Assembly: GCF_019351435.1 (NCBI RefSeq)
Contig: NZ_JAHWYN010000009.1
Coordinates: 100,289 to 164,288, forward strand
Reading direction: 5' to 3'
Length of the DNA: 64,000 bases
Origin: Flavobacterium taihuense
GTDB lineage: Bacteria > Bacteroidota > Bacteroidia > Flavobacteriales > Flavobacteriaceae
Positions within the stretch are counted from its first letter, which is position 1, and every line of letters begins with the position of its first letter. Shown in pieces: positions 16,910 to 26,072 of the stretch. The notes below the pieces were generated by a model. That model did not search any database. It saw nothing but the letters and a program-made list of their open reading frames with translations, and was not told the DNA's origin. The translations under genes were made by a program, and so were the position numbers.

Positions 16910-18439
16910 ATGCAGGCCAAAATAAAAAAAGTAGAATTGCGGAACTTAGCTTTTGAGGATTACAAACAACTCAAAAACTCGATGGTGGAATCGTATCCAG
17001 AAATGGCTGATTCTTATTGGCGTGCTAATGATATTGAACGGCTCTTGGGTATTTTTCCCGAAGGTCAATTGGTTATTTTAGTGGACGGAAAAGTGGTGGG
17101 TTCCGCTCTGTCTTTGATTGTAGCCGAAAAATTGGTCGATAAAAAACACAATTACTCACAGATAATTGGTGATTATTCGTTTTCGACACACAATCCACAA
17201 GGGGAAATATTGTATGGTATCGATGTTTTTATCCACCCCAATTATCGTGGGTTGCGTTTGGGCAGGCGTTTGTACGATGCCCGAAAAGAATTGTGTGAAC
17301 AGTTGAACCTTAAGGCGATTGTTTTTGCGGGACGAATTCCGAGTTACGGTCAATACTCCAATAAACTGACGCCCACAAAATACATTGAGAAAGTAAAAAG
17401 TAAACAATTGCACGATCCAGTGCTATCGTTTCAGTTGAGTAATGATTTTCACGTATTGCGAATCATGAAAAATTATTTGGCTGGTGACGAAGATTCGAAG
17501 GAATTTGCAGTCTTGCTGGAATGGAACAATATCTATTTTGACGAAAGTCCAAGATTAATAAATACTGAAAAAAATGTTATTCGGCTAGGCCTAATTCAGT
17601 GGCAAATGCGATCACTTGGCAATCTTGAGGCATTATTCGAGCAATCAGAATTTTTTATTGATGTAGTTTCGGGCTACACTTGTGATTTTGCTGTTTTTCC
17701 AGAATTGTTCATCGCTCCTTTAATGGCCGATTATAATCATTTGACCGAAGCTGAAGCGATTCGTGAATTAGCGAAACATTCTGAACCTATCCGAAAACGG
17801 TTTCAGGAATTGGCCATTTCGTATAATATCAATATCATTTCGGGCAGTATGCCGTACCTGGAAAATGGCAATTTATACAATGTGGGGTTTCTATGCAAGA
17901 GAGATGGAACATCGGAGATGTATACCAAAATTCACGTCACACCAAACGAAGTACAGCATTGGGGCATGAAAGGCGGGTCTGAAATCAAAACTTTTGACAC
18001 CGATTGTGGTAAAATTGGAATTATGATTTGTTATGATGTGGAGTTTCCCGAAGTTTCGCGAATTATGGCCGATGAGGGAATGAATATTCTTTTTGTTCCT
18101 TTCCTGACCGATACTCAAAACGCCTACATTAGAGTAAAACATTGTGCTCAAGCCCGAGCGATAGAAAACGAATGTTATGTTGCCATTGCGGGTTGTGTGG
18201 GGAATTTGCCTAAAGTAAATAATATGGATATTCAGTATGCACAAACGGCGGTTTTTACACCTTCGGATTTTGCATTTCCTAGTAATGGTATCAAAGCCGA
18301 AGCTACTCCAAATACTGAAATGACTTTGATTGTTGATGTCGATTTACGATTGCTAAAAGAATTGCACGAACATGGAAGCGTGCGCATCCTGAAAGACAGA
18401 AGAACCGATTTATATCAAATAAAAAAGATTGAGAATTGA
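16910..18439 (+). CDS. GNAT acetyltransferase - nitrilase-superfamily amidohydrolase fusion
   Basis: A 509-residue two-domain protein with the layout of Bacillus YhcX. Residues ~1-200 form a GNAT domain (acetyl-CoA loop around HPNYRGLRLGRRLYDAR). Residues ~225-505 form a carbon-nitrogen hydrolase domain with all three catalytic positions visible: Glu in VFPELF, Lys in YTKIHVTPNE, and Cys in IMICYDVEFPE. The nitrilase half should hydrolyse an amide or nitrile and the GNAT half may acetylate an amine; the true substrate is not known. The N-terminal MQAKIKKVELRNL fits ATG 16910. The gene is flanked by two copies of an intergenic repeat. Confidence 0.92.
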   Translation: MQAKIKKVELRNLAFEDYKQLKNSMVESYPEMADSYWRANDIERLLGIFPEGQLVILVDGKVVGSALSLIVAEKLVDKKHNYSQIIGDYSFSTHNPQGEILYGIDVFIHPNYRGLRLGRRLYDARKELCEQLNLKAIVFAGRIPSYGQYSNKLTPTKYIEKVKSKQLHDPVLSFQLSNDFHVLRIMKNYLAGDEDSKEFAVLLEWNNIYFDESPRLINTEKNVIRLGLIQWQMRSLGNLEALFEQSEFFIDVVSGYTCDFAVFPELFIAPLMADYNHLTEAEAIRELAKHSEPIRKRFQELAISYNINIISGSMPYLENGNLYNVGFLCKRDGTSEMYTKIHVTPNEVQHWGMKGGSEIKTFDTDCGKIGIMICYDVEFPEVSRIMADEGMNILFVPFLTDTQNAYIRVKHCAQARAIENECYVAIAGCVGNLPKVNNMDIQYAQTAVFTPSDFAFPSNGIKAEATPNTEMTLIVDVDLRLLKELHEHGSVRILKDRRTDLYQIKKIEN

Positions 18440-18479
18440 GGCAAATTGGACACGGATGGCACGGATTCTACATAGATAA

Positions 18480-18514
18480 ATTAGCCACTCCCAATAGCTA
18501 TCGGGAATGGCCAA
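18480..18514. repeat. imperfect inverted repeat after the GNAT-nitrilase gene
   Basis: ATTAGCCACTCCC and GGGAATGGCCAAT pair with two mismatches around a 10-base loop that contains AATAGCTAT. It follows an ACACGGATGGCACGGAT stretch that resembles other intergenic repeats here. Confidence 0.45.
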
Positions 18515-18556
18515 TTATACAAGGGATGGAAAAACAAAGCCAAAACCATAAATCCT

Positions 18557-18662
18557 AACTAGCCCTGATGGAAGGGAAAATCCCACGCTTTTGGGCGTGG
18601 ATTGGAATGAGAGCAGGAACCAATACCCAAAAATAAAGCCTAATGATTGGCTCCTAAAAAAA
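18557..18662 (+). repeat. intergenic repeat, copy 2 (downstream of GNAT-nitrilase)
   Basis: It starts CTAGCCCTGATGG, has an internal hairpin CCACGC/GCGTGG, includes GAGAGCAGGAACC and ends AAAGCCTAATGATTGGCTC then CTAAAAAAA. It shares these words in order with 16741-16868. Confidence 0.7.
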
Positions 18663-18694
18663 TGAAATAACGTTGAACATAAAACGATAGTATT

Positions 18695-19042
18695 ATGAAA
18701 ACCTGCCTTGAATGTGGAGATCCCATTGTAGGTCGTGAAGACAAGAAATTCTGCAGCGATGGTTGCCGAAATGCCTACAACAACAAAATAAATAAAGATA
18801 GTACGAATTATATGCGCAATATCAACAACAAATTGCGCAAAAATTACCGAATTTTGTCGGAACTTAATCTGGAGGGCAAATCGAAAACGACTCGAGCCAA
18901 GCTGATGAGCAAGGGTTTTGATTTTGAGTTTTTTACTAATGTTCTCCATACTAAATCGGGGAATACCTACTATTTCCTGTATGATCAAGGCTACATGGTT
19001 TTGGACAATGATTATTATATGCTCGTTAAAAAAGATATTTAA
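18695..19042 (+). CDS. DUF2116-type Zn-ribbon protein
   Basis: A 115-residue cytoplasmic protein. The N terminus holds a zinc ribbon with ligand pairs CLEC and CSDGC (C-x2-C ... C-x3-C), ending in the FCSDGCRNAYNNK motif common to DUF2116-like proteins. The rest is a small basic alpha/beta region ending in YMLVKKDI. Its role is unknown; nucleic-acid or protein binding is possible. It is 11 bases upstream of the M28 peptidase gene, so they are probably co-transcribed. Confidence 0.8.
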   Translation: MKTCLECGDPIVGREDKKFCSDGCRNAYNNKINKDSTNYMRNINNKLRKNYRILSELNLEGKSKTTRAKLMSKGFDFEFFTNVLHTKSGNTYYFLYDQGYMVLDNDYYMLVKKDI

Positions 19043-19053
19043 AACCTCAAATA

Positions 19054-21447
19054 ATGAAAAAGAACTATTCTTCTATTATAAGTGTTGTCATCATCCTTGG
19101 GATTTTGGGATTTTTATTTGCGTCCTTAATGCCTTCGTGGTCGGTTAATGAAGACAAAAAAGTCACAGAGTTTTCGACTAGCAGAGCATTGGAACATATT
19201 AATGCGATTGCGAAACAACCGCATTATGTCGGCACGAAAAACCACGAAGTTGTGGCTAATTATATCATCAATGAATTGCAAAAACTGGGGTTGGAAACAA
19301 CGGTTCAGGAAGGTTTTACCCTGAGTGATTGGGGGAATTTGGTCAAATCAAAAAACATAATGTGCCGCATCGAAGGGACTAAGAACACCAAAGCATTGCT
19401 TCTGCTCTCGCATTATGACAGCGCACCACATTCGGTTTCGCATGGGGCAAGTGACGATGCATCGGGTGTAGCTACAATTTTAGAAGGTGTTCGTGCCTTT
19501 TTGAATGCAAAGACCAAGCACCAAAACGACATCATTATACTATTTACTGATGCCGAGGAATTGGGTTTGAATGGCGCTGCACTTTTTGTTACTGAACATC
19601 AGTGGGCCAAAGAAGTGGGTTTGGTGTTGAATTTTGAGGCACGAGGTTCATCGGGACCAAGTTATATGTTGATGGAAACCAACAAAGGAAATGCGGGCCT
19701 AGTTAAGGAATTTGCCAAAGCGGGCGCTACGTATCCGGTTTCGAATTCCTTGATGTATAGCATTTACAAAATGTTACCAAATGATACCGACTTAACGGTT
19801 TTTAGGGAGCAAGGCAATATTCAAGGATTTAATTTTGCTTTTATAGACGGCCATTTCAATTATCATACCCAACAAGATGATGTGGCCCATTTGGACAAAA
19901 GCACTTTGAAACACCAAGGCTCTTATTTGATGCCGTTGCTGAATTATTTCTCAAATGCCGATTTAAATGCTACAGCTTCGACAACAGATGATGTTTATTT
20001 TACAATTCCTTTTACTTTCATCAGTTATCCTTTTGATTGGGTAGTACCAATGACATTAATTGCGGCTGGTTTATTAATTATTTTGGTTTTTCTGGGCAAA
20101 GCCAAAAGAATGCTGAAGTTGAACGAAATTATGAAAGGGTTTTTCCCTTTTTTGGGTGCTTTGATTTTCACGGGCTTGATAACCTATTACGGCTGGAAAG
20201 GGTTGTTGTGGTTGAATCCGCAATACAATGATTTGCTCATTGGCTTTACGTATAACGGGCACGATTACATAGCCGCTTTTGTATTGCTGAGCCTTTCGAT
20301 TTGTTTTTTCTTTTACCAAATAGCCTCCAAGCCAAAAGTAACGATGAACCATTACGTGATTCCACTACTATTTTGGATTGTGCTAAATGGATTTCTGGCC
20401 AACAGTTTGCGTGGTGCAGGATTCCTGATTATTCCGGTCTATTTTGGACTGATTGCCTTTGCAGTTTTTGTGTTTAGCCAAAGATCCAATTGGATTGTAA
20501 ACCTCATTTGTGGAATTCCAGCGTTGCTGATTATTGCTCCGTTTATTCAAATGTTCCCAATAGGTTTGGGATTGAAAGTGCTGTTTGGAAGTGCCATTTT
20601 GACTGTTTTAGCATTTACCATATTGCTTCCAATTTTTGGGGCTTTTACCAAAAAAGGAGCTTGGTCATTCTTTTTCTTTTTAACGGCTATTACCTTTTTA
20701 GGCAAAGCACAATACCATTCGGGTTACGAATTAGGCGAAGCCAAATCCAACAGTTTGGTATATCTCTACAATGCTGATAACAACAGGACTTATTGGCTTA
20801 CTTACGACACCAATCTCGATTCTTGGACGAAAGGGTATCTGGGTGAAAAACCAAAAGGAGCAAAAATATTCAATGATTTGAAGCTGTTTAGCAAATACAA
20901 TTCGGAGTTCACCTATGCCGCAGAAGCACCAAACAAAGGAATTGCTAAACCAACAATTACTTTTATTCAAGACAGTGTGGTAGGATTCAAAAGATATTTG
21001 AAAATACAAATCACCCCAAACCGAAAGGTCAATCGCTATGATATTTTTGCCAACCAAATTATGACATTTTTCAATTTCAAAGCGAATGGAGTAACAACTT
21101 TGGGTCAAAAAGGAACGGAATTGGAACGAAACGGCAAAAAACTGCTGAGTTATTATGTGGTCAATAACGAACCGCTTGTTTTACAATTTACCATAAACAG
21201 AGCAACTGTCCTTGATATGGATGTTATGGAAAGTTCGTTTGATTTGATGGTTAATCCATTATTCGCGATGACTCCAAGAGAAGACTGGATGATCCCAACT
21301 CCTTTTGTTTTAAATGATGCAATAATCATTACCCAAAAATTAAGACGAACTCCAAAAGTGGTTGCTCCTCTTTTGAAGACTAGACTAATAAAACCAGAAG
21401 TGATGGATAGTTTGAAAATAATCAAGGATAGTTTACGAATAAAGTAA
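19054..21447 (+). CDS. M28-family zinc peptidase with C-terminal membrane segments
   Basis: A 797-residue membrane-bound aminopeptidase-like protein. An N-terminal membrane anchor precedes the M28 domain (~residues 40-310). Di-zinc ligands are seen in LSHYDSAPH, in the bridging Asp of HGASDDASGVA, in TDAEELGLNG (catalytic and ligand Glu) and in the His of FNYHTQQDD. About eight hydrophobic helices fill ~325-560 and a soluble beta-rich domain closes the protein. This layout resembles the ER-type and Bacteroidota long M28 peptidases. The active site should face the periplasm. The upstream Zn-ribbon gene is 11 bases away. Confidence 0.9.
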   Translation: MKKNYSSIISVVIILGILGFLFASLMPSWSVNEDKKVTEFSTSRALEHINAIAKQPHYVGTKNHEVVANYIINELQKLGLETTVQEGFTLSDWGNLVKSKNIMCRIEGTKNTKALLLLSHYDSAPHSVSHGASDDASGVATILEGVRAFLNAKTKHQNDIIILFTDAEELGLNGAALFVTEHQWAKEVGLVLNFEARGSSGPSYMLMETNKGNAGLVKEFAKAGATYPVSNSLMYSIYKMLPNDTDLTVFREQGNIQGFNFAFIDGHFNYHTQQDDVAHLDKSTLKHQGSYLMPLLNYFSNADLNATASTTDDVYFTIPFTFISYPFDWVVPMTLIAAGLLIILVFLGKAKRMLKLNEIMKGFFPFLGALIFTGLITYYGWKGLLWLNPQYNDLLIGFTYNGHDYIAAFVLLSLSICFFFYQIASKPKVTMNHYVIPLLFWIVLNGFLANSLRGAGFLIIPVYFGLIAFAVFVFSQRSNWIVNLICGIPALLIIAPFIQMFPIGLGLKVLFGSAILTVLAFTILLPIFGAFTKKGAWSFFFFLTAITFLGKAQYHSGYELGEAKSNSLVYLYNADNNRTYWLTYDTNLDSWTKGYLGEKPKGAKIFNDLKLFSKYNSEFTYAAEAPNKGIAKPTITFIQDSVVGFKRYLKIQITPNRKVNRYDIFANQIMTFFNFKANGVTTLGQKGTELERNGKKLLSYYVVNNEPLVLQFTINRATVLDMDVMESSFDLMVNPLFAMTPREDWMIPTPFVLNDAIIITQKLRRTPKVVAPLLKTRLIKPEVMDSLKIIKDSLRIK

Positions 21448-21484
21448 ATTTAAAAGCAGTGTCTCAGAGATAGACAAAGAAAAA

Positions 21485-21532
21485 ACACAGAGATATGCCA
21501 AAGAAAAAAAACCTTTGGTTATCTCTGTTTTA
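21485..21532. repeat. near-perfect inverted repeat between peptidase and rhodanese genes
   Basis: AACACAGAGATATGCCAAAG and CCTTTGGTTATCTCTGTTTT pair with a few mismatches around an A-rich loop. It lies between two convergent genes and may terminate one or both. Confidence 0.5.
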
Positions 21533-21566
21533 ACTTTGTGTCACTTTGCAAAAAAACTTTCTTCTT

Positions 21567-21962
21567 TTAACATGCACACTCAAATTTCTCACCATCTTTT
21601 TTCCCTTGAGTTCCGTTGGTTGCGTAACCGTCAAATTTCCACCACTCGATTCCACCTATTAATTCCTTTACTCTAAATCCTAATTTGGTCATATTAAGAG
21701 CTCCTTTTGTTGAGGCATTACAGCCTATCCCATCGCAGTAGGTTACATACAAAACTTCTTTATCCAAATGACTGGTGGTTTCCAGACTCATTTCTCGATG
21801 CGGAATATTAATCGCATTTGGAATATGTTCAGCCTCAAACCCAAAAGCTTTCCGGGCATCGAGAGCGATCACTTTTACTCCATTATTCAAGGCATCAAAC
21901 AAATCGGACGGATCCATTTCAAATGCCAACTTGTTTTCATAATGTTTTATTTGTTCTTCCAT
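21567..21962 (-). CDS. rhodanese-like sulfurtransferase
   Basis: A 131-residue single-domain rhodanese. It has the N-terminal ALDARKAFGFEAEHIPNAINIP segment and the active-site loop starting at the Cys of YVTYCDGIGC, which would carry the persulfide. It ends in KFECAC, an extra Cys pair. An ATG 33 bases upstream is in frame, but a -7 element at 21993-22000 puts the transcription start near it, so MEEQIKHYEN at 21962 is chosen. It is divergent from a MetR-like regulator, with paired MetR-type boxes between them, so sulfur metabolism is the likely context. Confidence 0.88.
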   Translation of the reverse strand: MEEQIKHYENKLAFEMDPSDLFDALNNGVKVIALDARKAFGFEAEHIPNAINIPHREMSLETTSHLDKEVLYVTYCDGIGCNASTKGALNMTKLGFRVKELIGGIEWWKFDGYATNGTQGKKDGEKFECAC

Positions 21963-21992
21963 ATGTTTTGTTTTTAATGTTATTTGATTTTT

Positions 21993-22000
21993 CAAAATTA
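21993..22000 (-). promoter_or_regulatory. -7 element of the rhodanese gene
   Basis: On the minus strand TAATTTTG matches TAnnTTTG. It lies ~30 bases before the chosen ATG at 21962. Confidence 0.55.
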
Positions 22001-22026
22001 GGTCAACTGCATTTGGGATAAAAACG

Positions 22027-22059
22027 AAAAGAATTCATCCATTACATGAATTCTTTTCA
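22027..22059. promoter_or_regulatory. LysR/MetR-type operator, 12-bp palindrome
   Basis: AAAAGAATTCAT (22027-22038) and ATGAATTCTTTT (22046-22057) are exact reverse complements with a 7-base centre. TGAA-N5-TTCA at 22047-22059 fits the E. coli MetR box; the mirrored half reads TGAA-N5-TTCG. The site is 50-70 bases upstream of the predicted rhodanese start of transcription, the usual place for LysR activation. Confidence 0.6.
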
Positions 22060-22108
22060 TGCAAATCCAAGCATAAATTTTGTTCCTTTGTGAAAATAAT
22101 TCTCAAAA

Positions 22109-22999
22109 ATGGAAATCAGACATTTAAGATTGATTAAAGCAATTGTCGAAGAAGGTAGCATTACAAAAGCGATAGGCAAACTACATTTGACACAATCTGC
22201 CTTAAGCCATCAACTCAAAGAATCCGAATATCAACTTGGTACTAAGATTTTTTTGAGAACCAATAAAAAACTGATTCTGACTAAAGCAGGCGAGAAATTA
22301 TATGAAGTTGCCAATGAGATTCTCGATAAACTTTCGGAAACAGAATTGCAAATCAAACAAATGGTTTTTGGGGAATTTGGAGAAATAAAAATCAGTACCG
22401 AATGTTTTTCAAGTTACCATTGGCTGCCTTCCGTTTTAAAGCAATTCCACCATTTGTATCCCAATGTTGAATTGAAAATCGTTACCGAGGCTACTCATTA
22501 TCCGCTTCAAAAACTATTGGATAATGTAATTGACATTGGAATAGTCAGTGACCAAATTAAAGATGACAGAATAAAATACCTAGAACTTTTTCAGGATGAA
22601 GTGGTCATGGCAGTTTCTGAAAATCACCCTTGGGCCAATAAAAAATATGTGATTGCCGAAGATTTTGCCAATGAGCATTTAATCATTCATTCACTACCGA
22701 TGGAAACAGTTACCATTCATCAAATGGTTTTGGCTCCCGCCAATATCACGCCTAAAAAAGTAACTCCATTACCTCTTACCGAGGCCTCTATCGAAATGGT
22801 TAAAGCCGATATGGGTGTGATGTCAATGGCAAAATGGGCCTTGCAGCCTTATTTAAAAAATAGCCCCATCAAAGCCATAAAAATTGGCAAAAACGGACTG
22901 AAAAGAAAACATTATATTGCTATTAGAGCTGAAAAGGAATATCCTGATTATTTTAACCATTTTATTGGCTTTTTACAAACCGAAATCAATTTGCAATGA
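22109..22999 (+). CDS. LysR-family regulator, MetR-like
   Basis: A 296-residue transcription factor. Residues 1-60 form the winged HTH (EIRHLRLIKAIVEEGSITKA, then LTQSALSHQLKE), and the rest is a periplasmic-binding-protein-like effector domain. The segment TECFSSYHWLPSVLKQFHH resembles the MetR effector domain (ECHSCIQWL in E. coli), which senses homocysteine. It is divergent from the rhodanese gene across 146 bases that hold a MetR-type box pair, so it probably controls that gene and itself. Its stop overlaps the following GNAT gene start by 4 bases. Confidence 0.9.
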   Translation: MEIRHLRLIKAIVEEGSITKAIGKLHLTQSALSHQLKESEYQLGTKIFLRTNKKLILTKAGEKLYEVANEILDKLSETELQIKQMVFGEFGEIKISTECFSSYHWLPSVLKQFHHLYPNVELKIVTEATHYPLQKLLDNVIDIGIVSDQIKDDRIKYLELFQDEVVMAVSENHPWANKKYVIAEDFANEHLIIHSLPMETVTIHQMVLAPANITPKKVTPLPLTEASIEMVKADMGVMSMAKWALQPYLKNSPIKAIKIGKNGLKRKHYIAIRAEKEYPDYFNHFIGFLQTEINLQ

Positions 23000-23445
23000 A
23001 CTATTTAATTCGAGATTGTCAACCAACAGATATAAATGACGTGGTTCAATTGTGCCAAAAACATGCTGAATATGAAAGAGCTGCTTTTAATCCGATAGGA
23101 AAAGAAGATGGACTCAAAAAGGCCTTCTTTGATAAACAACCCAAATTGTTTTGTTTGGTTGTCGAGCTTGATAATAAAATCGTTGGCTACACCAGTTATA
23201 CTTTTGATTTTTCCACTTGGGATGCTGCCACTTTTATGTATATGGATTGTTTGTTTCTTGAAGAAGAAACTCGTGGTTTTGGAATTGGTGAAGCTCTAAT
23301 CGAAAAATTAAAACAAATAGCAATAGAAAGAAAATGCAGTAACATACAATGGCATACGCCAAAATTCAACGGACGAGCAATTAAATTCTACCATCGCATT
23401 GGCGGAACTGGAAAAGAAAAAGTACGCTTTTTTCTTGATTTATAA
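22996..23445 (+). CDS. GNAT family N-acetyltransferase
   Basis: A 149-residue single-domain acetyltransferase. The acetyl-CoA binding region is ETRGFGIGEALIEKL, followed by the motif with FYHRIGGTGKEKVRFFLDL at the C terminus, like diamine/spermidine acetyltransferases of the same length. It begins within the LysR stop codon (ATGA overlap) and ends one base before the next ATG, so it belongs to a tight LysR-GNAT-SDR-EamA run. The substrate is unknown. Confidence 0.9.
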   Translation: MNYLIRDCQPTDINDVVQLCQKHAEYERAAFNPIGKEDGLKKAFFDKQPKLFCLVVELDNKIVGYTSYTFDFSTWDAATFMYMDCLFLEEETRGFGIGEALIEKLKQIAIERKCSNIQWHTPKFNGRAIKFYHRIGGTGKEKVRFFLDL

Positions 23446-24290
23446 TGGGTATCAAAAAACAAAAAATGAGACAAATAAGCATATTGGGTTGCGGTTGGTT
23501 GGGGTTGCCTTTGGCGAAAGCCTTATTAACAAATGGGTTTTCTGTAAAAGGTTCAACTACTACCGAAGACAAACTTCCCGTATTGAAAGCCTACGGAATT
23601 GATCCGTTTTTGATAGCGCTTGATAGCAAAAGTAGTACTCCTACAATTGAAGTTTTCCTTAACGAAAGTAAAACGTTAGTTATCAATATTCCGCCACAAT
23701 TAAGACGAAAAAAACATGATTCTTCAACTGTGAATGAAAAGGTCTTTGTAGAAAAAATAAAAACACTTATTCCATATATAGAAAAATCGACAATTGAGAA
23801 CGTACTTTTTGTAAGTTCCACTTCGGTCTATGGTGAAACCAACGCAACAATAACAGAAGAAACCATTGCAAAACCCGATACCGAAAGTGGTAAACAATTG
23901 TTAGAAGGAGAATCGCTTTTGCGAGACAATCCGCATTTCAAAACTACGATTCTGCGTTTTGGCGGACTCATTGGTGAAGACCGAAATCCAACCAAGTCTA
24001 TGGCCGGGAAAACAAATCTGGAAAATCCGGAAACTCCCATTAACTTCATTCACCAAGAGGATTGCATTGGGATTATCCTAAAAATATTACTTACGAATTC
24101 CTGGGACGAAATCTACAATGGTGTCAGCCCTTTTCATCCCACAAGAGAAACTTATTATACACAAAAAGCAACCGAATTAGGCTTACCTTTGCCGCAATTT
24201 GACCATTGCGAGCCATCTGCTAAAAAACTAATTTTGAGCAGCAAAATAGAAAACGTTTTGGGTTATTCCTTTATTAAAACCAATTTATAA
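23445..24290 (+). CDS. SDR / NAD-dependent epimerase-like protein (YeeZ-type)
   Basis: A 281-residue Rossmann-fold protein with the dinucleotide loop GCGWLGLPLA. The sequence FVSSTSVYGE and a downstream region FGGLIGEDRNPT fit the extended SDR class related to E. coli YeeZ. The Lys of the classical YxxxK is not obvious, so it may bind but not turn over a sugar nucleotide. ATG at 23445 shares a base with the previous stop; a second ATG at 23466 (MRQISILGCG) places the first strand right at the N terminus and could be the true start. Confidence 0.83.
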   Translation: MGIKKQKMRQISILGCGWLGLPLAKALLTNGFSVKGSTTTEDKLPVLKAYGIDPFLIALDSKSSTPTIEVFLNESKTLVINIPPQLRRKKHDSSTVNEKVFVEKIKTLIPYIEKSTIENVLFVSSTSVYGETNATITEETIAKPDTESGKQLLEGESLLRDNPHFKTTILRFGGLIGEDRNPTKSMAGKTNLENPETPINFIHQEDCIGIILKILLTNSWDEIYNGVSPFHPTRETYYTQKATELGLPLPQFDHCEPSAKKLILSSKIENVLGYSFIKTNL

Positions 24291-24291
24291 G

Positions 24292-25242
24292 TTGAGAACA
24301 AAAATAAAAACCGCTTTTAAGTCAAGAGTTAATGCCATTGGATTGCCCATTTTGGCCTTATGTTGGGTTAGTTTTTTTTGGGGAACCACTTGGCTGGCTT
24401 CCAAAGAAGGTGTCAAACACATGCCGGCCTTACAACTCGCAGGAATTAGACAATTTATTGGTGGCTCCTTATATCTTACCTTTTTCTTATTGAAGAGAAC
24501 GCCTTGGCCAAAAGGAAAACAATGGAAAACCATTATTATCCTTAGTTTGCTCAATTTTGTTTTAAGTAACGGACTCAGCACTTGGGGTGTAAAATTCATC
24601 AGTAGCGGATTGGGTGCCATTATTGGTGCCATGGTTCCTTTGTGGATTGTGTTTATCAGTATTTTTAAGGGGGAAAGAATTACCAGATTAGCAATTTTGG
24701 GAATTGTGATTAGTTTTGGTGGAGTTTGTGTTATCTTTTACGAACACCTACTCGATTTTTTACAACCTGACTTTCAATTTGGCATCGTACTTTCGATAGC
24801 CGCGACGATTACTTGGGCATTTGGGACTTTATATACCAAGAAAAAAGCGGCTAGTTTCAATCCTTATTTTAGTTTAGGATTACAGATGTTTATTTCCAGT
24901 ATTTTCCTGTTTGCCTTTGTAGGTGCCACAGGTGCAAGCATTCCACTTTCTGAAATCCCAATGAATTCTTGGTTATCAATAGCTTATTTGGTCATCATAG
25001 GATCGGTATTAACCTTTATCGCTTTTATTTATGCCCTGCAAAAACTCCCTACTGAGTTGAGTAGTTTGTATGCTTATGTCAATCCGATAGTAGCCGTTAT
25101 TTTGGGTTCCTTTATTTTTGGTGAACCATTAACCGTGGCAATTGTCTTTGGCGGCAGTATCACTTTAATCGGATTGTATTTGATTAATTATGCCATGCGA
25201 AAAAAGAGAAATAGCATTGAGCCTATAACAGAGATTAATTAA
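24292..25242 (+). CDS. EamA/DMT-family transporter
   Basis: A 316-residue inner-membrane protein with about ten hydrophobic segments arranged as two EamA repeats (PILALCWVSFFWGTTW in the first, SIAATITWAFGTLYTKK in the second). It probably exports a metabolite or amino acid; the substrate is not evident. No ATG is available near the N terminus, and TTG at 24292, one base after the preceding stop, gives a normal start. It is the last gene of the run beginning with the LysR gene. Confidence 0.88.
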   Translation: MRTKIKTAFKSRVNAIGLPILALCWVSFFWGTTWLASKEGVKHMPALQLAGIRQFIGGSLYLTFFLLKRTPWPKGKQWKTIIILSLLNFVLSNGLSTWGVKFISSGLGAIIGAMVPLWIVFISIFKGERITRLAILGIVISFGGVCVIFYEHLLDFLQPDFQFGIVLSIAATITWAFGTLYTKKKAASFNPYFSLGLQMFISSIFLFAFVGATGASIPLSEIPMNSWLSIAYLVIIGSVLTFIAFIYALQKLPTELSSLYAYVNPIVAVILGSFIFGEPLTVAIVFGGSITLIGLYLINYAMRKKRNSIEPITEIN

Positions 25243-25334
25243 TTTCAGATAATGAGAACATGTTTTGAAAAAAAAGCATTGAAAGTGAATAATCTTATAT
25301 CTCTTTAAATTTCATAGGGGTTGATTTTTTTATT

Positions 25335-25342
25335 TAATTTTG
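25335..25342 (+). promoter_or_regulatory. -7 promoter element of the SCO gene
   Basis: TAATTTTG matches TAnnTTTG. It lies 15 bases before the ATG at 25358, implying a very short leader and excluding the earlier in-frame TTG at 25340. Confidence 0.5.
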
Positions 25343-25357
25343 CACCAAATTAAAATT

Positions 25358-26035
25358 ATGTTGTCTATTCTAAAAAAATACAGAATCTATATTGGTATTG
25401 TATCGCTTTTCTCCATTATAACCCTTTACTTGTTCTATGGTGCTTTAAAACCTAGTAAAACATTGCCCATCTACAATCCTGCCGATGTGAATCCAGAATT
25501 GGTCGACACTACTATACAATACATTCGCAAATACCACACCATTGCCGATTTCTCATTTGTAAACCAAAATGGCAAAACCATTACTCAAAAAGACTACAAT
25601 GGAAAAGTATATGTGGCGGACTTTTTCTTTACCACTTGCGGTTCTATTTGTCCCAAAATGACCACCAACTTGATCGATGTGCAAAAGGCGATTAAGGACA
25701 ATCCAAAAGTAATGTTGCTTTCCCATACCGTTTTTCCTGAAACAGACAGTGTACCAGCTTTAAAAACTTATGCAAAAAAATATGGTGTCATTGACGGAAA
25801 GTGGAATCTGGTAACTGGGGACAAAAAAGAAATATATACCATGGCCAGAAAATCCTATTTGGCTGTAAAACTAGGCAGACCTGACCAATTGTACGATATG
25901 GTGCATACTGAGAATTTTGTTTTGGTCGACCAAAAAAGACGTGTCCGTGGTTTTTATGACGGTACAAAGAAAGAGGACATAAAACGATTGATTGAAGATA
26001 TTAATTGGCTTTGCACCAATGAAAAAAATGAGTAA
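25358..26035 (+). CDS. SCO1/SenC-family copper chaperone
   Basis: A 225-residue thioredoxin-fold protein anchored by one N-terminal membrane helix (~residues 8-28). Copper ligands are Cys94 and Cys98 in TTCGSICP and the late His in MVHTENFVLVD. SCO proteins deliver copper to or reduce the CuA site of cytochrome oxidase in the periplasm. It has its own promoter and is followed by the feo operon after 71 bases. No oxidase genes are in the window. Confidence 0.93.
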   Translation: MLSILKKYRIYIGIVSLFSIITLYLFYGALKPSKTLPIYNPADVNPELVDTTIQYIRKYHTIADFSFVNQNGKTITQKDYNGKVYVADFFFTTCGSICPKMTTNLIDVQKAIKDNPKVMLLSHTVFPETDSVPALKTYAKKYGVIDGKWNLVTGDKKEIYTMARKSYLAVKLGRPDQLYDMVHTENFVLVDQKRRVRGFYDGTKKEDIKRLIEDINWLCTNEKNE

Positions 26036-26072
26036 AACTGATAATTATCACCTTTAATTATAATAAAAAATG

